Shown piece after piece: positions 29,015 to 34,462 of a stretch of 34,462 nt of DNA. Origin of the DNA: Pirellulales bacterium (lineage in GTDB: Bacteria; Planctomycetota; Planctomycetia; Pirellulales; JAICIG01); the NCBI GenBank assembly GCA_025927475.1, contig JAICLL010000060.1, forward strand, positions 1 to 34,462, written 5' to 3'. The first letter of the stretch is position 1; each line of letters starts with the position of its first letter. A program made the translations under genes and the position numbers. The notes beneath the pieces are model-generated. The model did not search any database. It saw only the letters and a program-made list of their open reading frames with translations, and was not told the origin of the DNA.

Positions 29015-30715
29015 ATGTCGCTTTTCGGCACACTCCAACTCGCCTCCAATTCGCTGCAGGCCCAGCAAATCGGCCTGCAAGTCGTTGGCCAGAATATTGC
29101 CAACGCCAATACGCCGGGGTACAGCCGTGAAGAGGTGTTGCTCACGCCCGCCCCCACCCAGCAGCTCGGCCAGATTACGCTGGGCATGGGCGTGCAGGTG
29201 CAAGGGGTCGTTCAAAAAGTCGACGAGTTTCTGAATGAGCGGCTGCGCAGCGCCAACAGCGACGTAGCCAACAGCAAAGCCCAGCAGCAAACCTATTCCG
29301 ATCTGGAAGGCATCGTCGGCGCACTGCAAAAGACCAGCCTCGACGGCTCGATGAACGATTTCTTTTCGAGCATCTCCAACATTCTCAACCAGCCCGAAAA
29401 CGTCTCGACCCGCAATCTGGCGGTGCTCAAAGGCCAGGCCCTGACCGGCGCCGTCAACAACCTCTATACCCGAGTCAGCCAGGAGCGCGACGACATCAAC
29501 AAGCAGGTGGTCAGCATGACGTCGCAGATCAACTCGCTGACCACACAGATCGCCCAGCTCAACACTCAAATTACCACCACCGAAGGCGGCGATCCCAGCC
29601 ACAGCCAGGCCGTCGGGCTGCGCGACCAGCGCAATCAGGCGCTCACGCAGTTGTCGAACCTCGTCGGCATTACGGTCCAGGAGCAGCCCAGCGGCGCCGA
29701 CAACGTCTACGTGGGCGGCGACTACCTGGTGTTCGAGGGCACGTCGCAACCGGTCGAGACCACCTACAAGACCGACCGCGGACTGTCGATCGCCGGCATC
29801 GACATCGTTTCGACAAATTCGGCGCTCGACACGCAAACCGGCCAGCTCGCCGGGCTGATCAACTCGCGCGATACCATTTTGGGCGGCTATGAAGACCAGT
29901 TGGACAGCTTTGCCGGAACGCTGATCAACGAGTTCAACAAGGTCTTTTCGTCCGGCCAGGGCCTGAACGGCTATACCACCGCCACCAGCACCTACCCGGT
30001 CACCTCGACCACGGCGCCGCTCGACGCCGCGGGGTTGAAGTTCACGCCGGTCAACGGCTCGTTTCAGGTACAGCTTCTCAACAAACAAACGGGCCTCACC
30101 ACCACCACCAACGTGACGGTCGATCTGAACGGGTTGGATAAAAACGAGACTTCGCTCACGTCGCTGGTGGGGCAGTTGAACTCGATCAACGGGCTGTCGG
30201 CCAGCATCTCGGCCAGCGGCAATGTGACGATCAACACCACCTCGCCCGACTTGCAGTTCTCGTTTGCCAATGACACCAGCGGCACGCTGGCCGCGCTGGG
30301 GCTGAACACGTTTTTCACCGGCTCGACAGCCCAGGACATGGGCGTCAATCAGGCGCTGGTGAACGACCCCAGCAAATTCGCCGCCAGCACCACCGGCATT
30401 GGCGCCGGCACCGACAATGCCGTCGCCATGTCGAATTTCATCAACCAGCCCTTGGCGTCGGCCAGTGGCTCGACCATCGGACAAATCAACGACCAGATTG
30501 TGGGCGACGTCACGCAAGGCTCGGCCGTCGCCCAGTCGGTCGCCGACGGATACAACACCTTTCAACAAACCCTGAGCGGTCAGCAACTGGCCATCAGCGG
30601 CGTGAGCATCGACGAAGAAGCGACCAACATGATCACGCTGCAACGCTTATATCAAGCGTCGGCCAAGGTGATCTCCACCATCAACGACTTGTTGGACACG
30701 CTGATGAAGTTATGA
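29015..30715 (+). CDS. flgK: FlgK, hook-filament junction protein 1
   Basis: A 566-residue junction protein. The N-terminus MSLFGTLQLASNSLQAQQIG, LQVVGQNIANANTPGYSREE is the diagnostic FlgK/axial motif (NIANANTPGYSR). A long helical coiled region follows (residues about 100-190, e.g. LTTQIAQLNTQITTTEGGDP), then DQRNQALTQLSNLVGITVQE, NVYVGGDYLVFEG, and the variable centre. The C-terminus VSIDEEATNMITLQRLYQAS, AKVISTINDLLDTLMKL is the conserved helix that binds FlgN and forms the filament joint. Length is normal for the family (about 550). The flgL start overlaps its stop (ATGA). The 294-base gap upstream contains three repeats and no visible promoter, so it is probably transcribed from the flgF promoter. 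Confidence 0.96.
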   Translation: MSLFGTLQLASNSLQAQQIGLQVVGQNIANANTPGYSREEVLLTPAPTQQLGQITLGMGVQVQGVVQKVDEFLNERLRSANSDVANSKAQQQTYSDLEGIVGALQKTSLDGSMNDFFSSISNILNQPENVSTRNLAVLKGQALTGAVNNLYTRVSQERDDINKQVVSMTSQINSLTTQIAQLNTQITTTEGGDPSHSQAVGLRDQRNQALTQLSNLVGITVQEQPSGADNVYVGGDYLVFEGTSQPVETTYKTDRGLSIAGIDIVSTNSALDTQTGQLAGLINSRDTILGGYEDQLDSFAGTLINEFNKVFSSGQGLNGYTTATSTYPVTSTTAPLDAAGLKFTPVNGSFQVQLLNKQTGLTTTTNVTVDLNGLDKNETSLTSLVGQLNSINGLSASISASGNVTINTTSPDLQFSFANDTSGTLAALGLNTFFTGSTAQDMGVNQALVNDPSKFAASTTGIGAGTDNAVAMSNFINQPLASASGSTIGQINDQIVGDVTQGSAVAQSVADGYNTFQQTLSGQQLAISGVSIDEEATNMITLQRLYQASAKVISTINDLLDTLMKL

Positions 30716-33714
30716 GCATCATTCCCGTACCCTCGACCCGCGTCAGCGATTCGTTCGTCCGCCAGCGGCTGACGCAGCAGGTGCAAGACGACCAGGTCGC
30801 CTTGGCCAAGCTGCAAAACGAGCTCAGCACCGGCAGCCGGCTGAACGAACCCAGCGACGATCCGGCGGCCGCCTTGCTGGCCGTCAGTCTGCAGAGCCTG
30901 CTCGACCAGAACCAGCAGTACCAGTCGAACCTGCAGGTCAACTCGTCGTATCTCAGCGCCAGCGATAGCGCCTTGGGCCAGGTCGATTCGCTCATCAACA
31001 CGGCCCACGGGCTGGCCGTAGGCGCCACCGGCAGCACCGCCACCGATTCGCAGCGGCAGGCCGCGGCCACGCAATTGCAAGACATCATCAGCCAGCTCAT
31101 GAGCGTCGCCAACACGCAGTTCAGCGGACGCTATCTGTTCGCCGGTTCGCAGCTCACCACGCAACCCTTCATAAAAACCAACACCGGCATTGTCTACCAG
31201 GGCGACCAAAAGAACATTTCCAGCTACGGCAACACCGCCGACCTGTTCACTACCAACGTCACCGGCGATGCCGCGTTCGGCGGGTTCTCGCAAACGATGC
31301 TGGGCACCTCCGACCTGAATCCGGTGCTGACGGTCAATACGCCGCTGGCCGATTTGAACGGCGGAGAGGGCATTTCGCCCGGCAGCATTCAAGTCTCGGA
31401 TGGCTCGCACATCAGCGTGGTCGATCTGAGTTCGGCATCGACGATCGGCGACGTGGCGAAACTGATCGAGGCGCATCCGCCCGCCGGCCGAACCGTCACC
31501 GCGCAGGTGACCACCACGGGGCTGACCGTGCAGCTCGACTCGGCGGGCGGCGGCAGCTTTTCGATCAGCGAGGTCGGCGGCGGCACCGAAGCCGCGCAAC
31601 TGGGCATCAAAGGCACGCTGTTCGGCAGCACCGGACCGATCATCGGCACCGACCTGAATCCCCGCCTGACCACCACCACGCCCTTGGCCAACATCCTGGG
31701 CACGCGGGCCTCGGTCGATATCGCCCCCGCCGGCGGCAACAACAACGTCGTGGTGCAGGCCAACAGCAACGGCATCACCGACAACGGCGCCAAGGTGGTC
31801 TATGTCAACGACGCCTGGTATCAAGCGGCGCCGGGCATCACGGCCGGCAGCGAGTTTGCCACCTACAGCGCCACCGCCACGCCCGCCAAAGCGTCGCTCC
31901 GCTTGAACGGCCCCAACAACGACCTCATCTTGACCGCCAGCGCGCCCGGCTCGGCCATGAACAATGTCACGGTCAACGTGGTCAACGGCGGCGCCATCGG
32001 CAACACCGCCACCGCCAGCTACAACGCCGGCGCCAAGACGCTCACGCTGACCGTCGATGGCACGGGCGCCACCTCGACCGACGCCCTGGTCAATGCCATC
32101 AACGCCGATGGCACGTTTACCGCCGCGCGCGACACCTCGGCCGAACCCAACCTGGCCGGCGGCTTCATCGCGCCCGTCGATATCCGCAATAACGTGGGAA
32201 ATACCTACCTCACCGGCGGCGACGCGAACACGCTTCAGGTACATATTCAAAGCGGGCAGAGCACCGCCAACGACGTGATCCGCGCCATCAATACGCAAGG
32301 CACGTTCACCGCCGCGCTCGACCCCAGCGAATTTGCCAACGACGGCAGCGGGCTGGTCACCGACGCCGTAACCGACCCCGCCGCCACCGGCACGCTGGCC
32401 GGCGGCAGCGGCGCGGCGCTCGACCAAACCTCCGGCATTCAAATTGTCAACGGCGGCAAGACCTACAACATCTCGTTCACCGGCGCCAACACCGTCGAAG
32501 ACCTGCTCAACGACATCAACGGCGCCGGCGCGTCGGTCTTCGCGCAAATCAACCAAACCGGCAACGGCATCAACATTCAATCGCGGCTCAGCGGCAGCGA
32601 TTTTTCGATCGGCGAAAACGGCGGCCAAACCGCCACCCAACTGGGCGTGCGCACCTACAACGTTGATACTCCGCTGGCCGATCTGAACTACGGCAAGGGT
32701 GTGCGAACAGCCACCGGCGGCGATTTTACCATCACCCGCAAAGACGGCGTGCAATTCACCGTCGATGTCTCGTCGGCCAAAACCGTCGGCGACGTGTTGA
32801 ACCTGATCAACAACGATCCCACCAATTTGGCCAGCGGCATCCCCGTCAAGGCGCAACTCGATACCGTCGGCAACGGCATCGAGCTGGTCGACGACGACCC
32901 CGGAACCACGCCGCTGGCGATCACCACGGCCAACGCCAGCCTGGCGGCGCAAGACCTGGGGCTGCTGGCGGTCGGCGCCACGACCAGCGCCGCGCCAACC
33001 ACCGGCGTGCTGGCCTCGGCCACCGTAGCCGGCGCCGGGGCGAACAACGACCTGGTTTTCACCGCCAAAAACTCCAGCACGGCGTATAACGGCGTCAAAG
33101 TGCAGTTTAACCCCGGCGCCGCGCCGGGCGCCGAGACAGTCGCCTATAACGCCGGCGCCAAAACGCTCACGTTCGACGTCAGCCCGGCCACCACCGCCAG
33201 CCAGGTGATTTCGGTGTTGGCCGCCGATCCCGTGGCCGGGCCGCTGTTCTCCGCGGCGCTGGCGCCCACCGACGGCGGCGCGACGAACACCGGCGCCGGC
33301 ATCGTCGATCCGGCAGCCACCGGCACGCTGGCCGGAGGCACGCCCGACACGCTCAGCGGCGCCGACACCAACCCACAAGAGGTCGGCGGTGTGTTCAACG
33401 CGCTGTTGCGGCTGCAAACCGCGCTGCAAAACAACGACATGGCGGGCATCGAGCGGGCCACCAGTTTGTTGGAGGGGTCTCAGCAAAATCTCTCTCTCAC
33501 GCGGGCCGAACTGGGCGCCAACGAGCAAGCCATCACCAGTCTGCAGAGCACCGTGCAGACCGCGCAAACTCAGTTAAAAGGTTCCCTTTCCAACGCGACC
33601 GACGTCGACATGGCCCAAGCCATTTCCGACTTTGTGGCCAAGCAGACCGCCTACCAGGCCGCCCTGCAAACCACCGGCCTGATCAGCAAGCTCTCGCTGC
33701 TGGATTACCTGTAG
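30712..33714 (+). CDS. flgL: FlgL, hook-filament junction protein, very large (1000 residues)
   Basis: The ends are FlgL: residues 1-180 (RVSDSFVRQRLTQQVQDDQV, LQNELSTGSRLNEPSDDPAA, GRYLFAGSQLTTQPF) and 885-1000 (GGVFNALLRLQTALQNNDMA, LGANEQAITSLQSTVQTAQT, DVDMAQAISDFVAKQTAYQA), the flagellin-like coiled-coil core. Between them are about 700 extra residues; E. coli FlgL has 317. The insert contains repeated modules: TPLADLN at 210 and 653 with a degenerate TPLANIL at 323, each leading into hook-IN-type motifs (DLSSASTIGDVAKLIE, DVSSAKTVGDVLNLIN, GANTVEDLLNDINGAG); YNAGAKTLT at about 437 and 812; NNDL-x-x-TA at about 402 and 778; DPAATGTLAGG at 555 and 866. This would make a large surface-exposed domain. 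Overlap with flgK is four bases. Planctomycete FlgL proteins are often enlarged. Confidence 0.93.
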   Translation: MSIIPVPSTRVSDSFVRQRLTQQVQDDQVALAKLQNELSTGSRLNEPSDDPAAALLAVSLQSLLDQNQQYQSNLQVNSSYLSASDSALGQVDSLINTAHGLAVGATGSTATDSQRQAAATQLQDIISQLMSVANTQFSGRYLFAGSQLTTQPFIKTNTGIVYQGDQKNISSYGNTADLFTTNVTGDAAFGGFSQTMLGTSDLNPVLTVNTPLADLNGGEGISPGSIQVSDGSHISVVDLSSASTIGDVAKLIEAHPPAGRTVTAQVTTTGLTVQLDSAGGGSFSISEVGGGTEAAQLGIKGTLFGSTGPIIGTDLNPRLTTTTPLANILGTRASVDIAPAGGNNNVVVQANSNGITDNGAKVVYVNDAWYQAAPGITAGSEFATYSATATPAKASLRLNGPNNDLILTASAPGSAMNNVTVNVVNGGAIGNTATASYNAGAKTLTLTVDGTGATSTDALVNAINADGTFTAARDTSAEPNLAGGFIAPVDIRNNVGNTYLTGGDANTLQVHIQSGQSTANDVIRAINTQGTFTAALDPSEFANDGSGLVTDAVTDPAATGTLAGGSGAALDQTSGIQIVNGGKTYNISFTGANTVEDLLNDINGAGASVFAQINQTGNGINIQSRLSGSDFSIGENGGQTATQLGVRTYNVDTPLADLNYGKGVRTATGGDFTITRKDGVQFTVDVSSAKTVGDVLNLINNDPTNLASGIPVKAQLDTVGNGIELVDDDPGTTPLAITTANASLAAQDLGLLAVGATTSAAPTTGVLASATVAGAGANNDLVFTAKNSSTAYNGVKVQFNPGAAPGAETVAYNAGAKTLTFDVSPATTASQVISVLAADPVAGPLFSAALAPTDGGATNTGAGIVDPAATGTLAGGTPDTLSGADTNPQEVGGVFNALLRLQTALQNNDMAGIERATSLLEGSQQNLSLTRAELGANEQAITSLQSTVQTAQTQLKGSLSNATDVDMAQAISDFVAKQTAYQAALQTTGLISKLSLLDYL

Positions 33715-33739
33715 TTCCAAGGATTCCGCGAACTCCTCT

Positions 33740-33779
33740 GTAGGGAACGGACTCCGTGCAACTCCGTGCCGTTCCGCGG
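33740..33779 (+). repeat. REP3 repeat after flgL
   Basis: GTAG head at 33740, GGAACGG (33744-33750) pairing with CCGTTCC (33769-33775). ACTCCGTGC is duplicated in the loop. It begins 25 bases after the flgL stop and may serve as the 3' hairpin of the operon. Confidence 0.85.
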
Positions 33780-33955
33780 CCGCCGGTATACTGGTCAAAA
33801 GAAACATACAAGCTTGCCTCCGTCGGGCCACGACTGAGATGACGGCGCGGAAACGACCGCAAATGCCGCGGCCGTTCCCGGCATTCACAAACGCGGGCGG
33901 GACGACGTCAACTCGCGATTCACGCCAGCGGCACCGAGGCCCGCCAATGAGCTTA

Positions 33956-33977
33956 CCTCGCTTACGCTTCGGGTTAC
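33956..33977 (-). repeat. REP4-like repeat
   Basis: On the minus strand GTAACCCGAAGCGTAAGC then GAGG, related to the REP4 core (CCGACGCGTTAGCGAGG) with compensating changes; the head is GTAA rather than GTAG. Confidence 0.6.
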
Positions 33978-34288
33978 TGTATGACCGCCGTGGGAGGCAT
34001 ACTACGTGGGCTGGTGAACCTCGATTTCGATGCGCACCGCGGCGCGCATCGAGATCCAACGAACGCTTCTCTCCCGGCACGAACCGCGTCCGCGTCCGAT
34101 CGAGCGCGAAAACCTTGCGGAAAGCCACCGGCGTTCGCCCAACCGTTCTTCCGCAAGCAATTTCGGCCAAATGCCTTGCGGCGCTTGCCGAACCCATCAA
34201 AATCTACTTATGCAAGTGCCGTATCGTCCCTCGGGCACTTGGCCTTGAGTGCAGGAACGTGTCTGCGCCGCGAACCTCATGATGCTCT

Positions 34289-34356
34289 GTAGGGAACGCC
34301 CTCCGTGGCTCCGCGAGAGGCGGCGCGACGTCGATCCGCAGCACACGGAACGCCAC
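34289..34356 (+). repeat. REP3 repeat, interrupted
   Basis: GTAGGGAACGCCCTCCGTGG starts at 34289; the expected closing arm is replaced by other sequence, and GGAACGCCACAGAG appears at about 34347. It looks like a rearranged pair. It lies just upstream of the first sigma-54-like site. Confidence 0.65.
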
Positions 34357-34370
34357 AGAGGCAATCCCGT

Positions 34371-34387
34371 TCGGCACGAATTTTGCG
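34371..34387 (+). promoter_or_regulatory. Sigma-54-like promoter, upstream of the pair
   Basis: TCGGCACGAATTTTGCG: GG and GC are 10 bases apart, CACG and TTGC are exact; the only core difference is C for T before GG (and G for W at the end). It points rightward, with no start codon of a supported gene before the window ends. Confidence 0.55.
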
Positions 34388-34429
34388 CCATTTAGTTAAT
34401 CAGTATTTGGCTTGGTCCACCAACATGGT

Positions 34430-34446
34430 TTGGCATAGTTTTTGCG
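34430..34446 (+). promoter_or_regulatory. Sigma-54-like promoter, downstream of the pair
   Basis: TTGGCATAGTTTTTGCG: YTGGCA and TTGC exact, GG-N10-GC spacing exact, TA instead of CG after TGGCA, and a T-rich spacer typical of strong RpoN sites. It lies 59 bases after the first one; both share TTTTGCGCCA at the -12 side. The gene driven would start outside the window. Confidence 0.65.
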
Positions 34447-34462
34447 CCACGGGGCCTGGGAA

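Larger units (their letters stand above)
33715..34370. other. Long intergenic region after flgL
   Basis: About 650 bases without a supported gene. Several frames stay open, but none shows a recognisable domain and their Arg-rich composition is what GC-rich non-coding DNA gives. The region holds REP3 copies (33740 and 34289) and a REP4-like core (33956). No tRNA or known small RNA was recognised. Confidence 0.6.

Noticed and set aside
28616..33567. Minus-strand open frames of 675 and 971 residues opposite flgK and flgL
   Set aside because: Both lie opposite well-identified flagellar genes and translate to Val/Gly/Asp/Arg-rich sequence without motifs. They follow from repeated GCC, GGC and ACC codons on the plus strand.
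33839..34292. Overlapping open frames after flgL
   Set aside because: Arg/Pro-rich translations with no domain, no ribosome binding site, and REP4-like sequence inside. No support as genes.

Overview
This window looks like the chromosome of a GC-rich planctomycete (Planctomycetota; Pirellulales-like is a guess). The evidence is a BlaI repressor paired with an M56 metallopeptidase fused to a DUF1559 domain, an LRR protein of planctomycete type, a large COG1361/DUF11-type exported protein, a 1000-residue FlgL, and many small palindromic intergenic repeats. No rRNA, tRNA, CRISPR array, prophage or intact transposase was recognised.

Left part (1-9800): the 3' end of ispG; a membrane protein; a frameshifted GNAT acetyltransferase; the BlaI / M56-DUF1559 pair; a Gfo/Idh/MocA oxidoreductase; a PilZ gene followed by a BT1-like transporter; a cold-shock-like protein; an HU-type protein with a clear intrinsic terminator; a cytochrome P450 remnant; and a VapBC-like toxin-antitoxin pair.

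Middle part (9800-22900): argS, rsfS, a frameshifted LRR gene, pyruvate kinase, a DUF6174-like protein, an SDR oxidoreductase, a DUF11-repeat exported protein, an HD-GYP protein, an xdhC-mocA pair for molybdenum-enzyme maturation, and a small conserved protein.

Right part (22980-33714): one nine-gene flagellar cluster in the order flgF-flgG-flgA-flgH-flgI-flgJ-flgN-flgK-flgL. It encodes the distal rod, the P- and L-ring proteins and their chaperone, a rod-binding protein, the filament-junction chaperone and both hook-filament junction proteins. A site matching the sigma-54 -24/-12 consensus at every defined position lies 52 bases before flgF. Two further sigma-54-like sites occupy the last 90 bases and point out of the window, perhaps to a flagellin or other appendage gene.

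The most unusual content is between genes. (1) Tandem 7-base arrays sit against gene ends. Four follow stop codons and carry stop triplets that fall in all three frames because 7 is not a multiple of 3; two others end exactly 3 bases before the flgI and flgJ start codons. (2) At least four dispersed hairpin families begin with GTAG (or a close variant), like the REP sequences mobilised by RAYT transposases. One family sits three times in frame inside the M56 gene, and some copies supply stop codons to neighbouring genes. These patterns were read by eye; genome-wide counts would be needed to test them.
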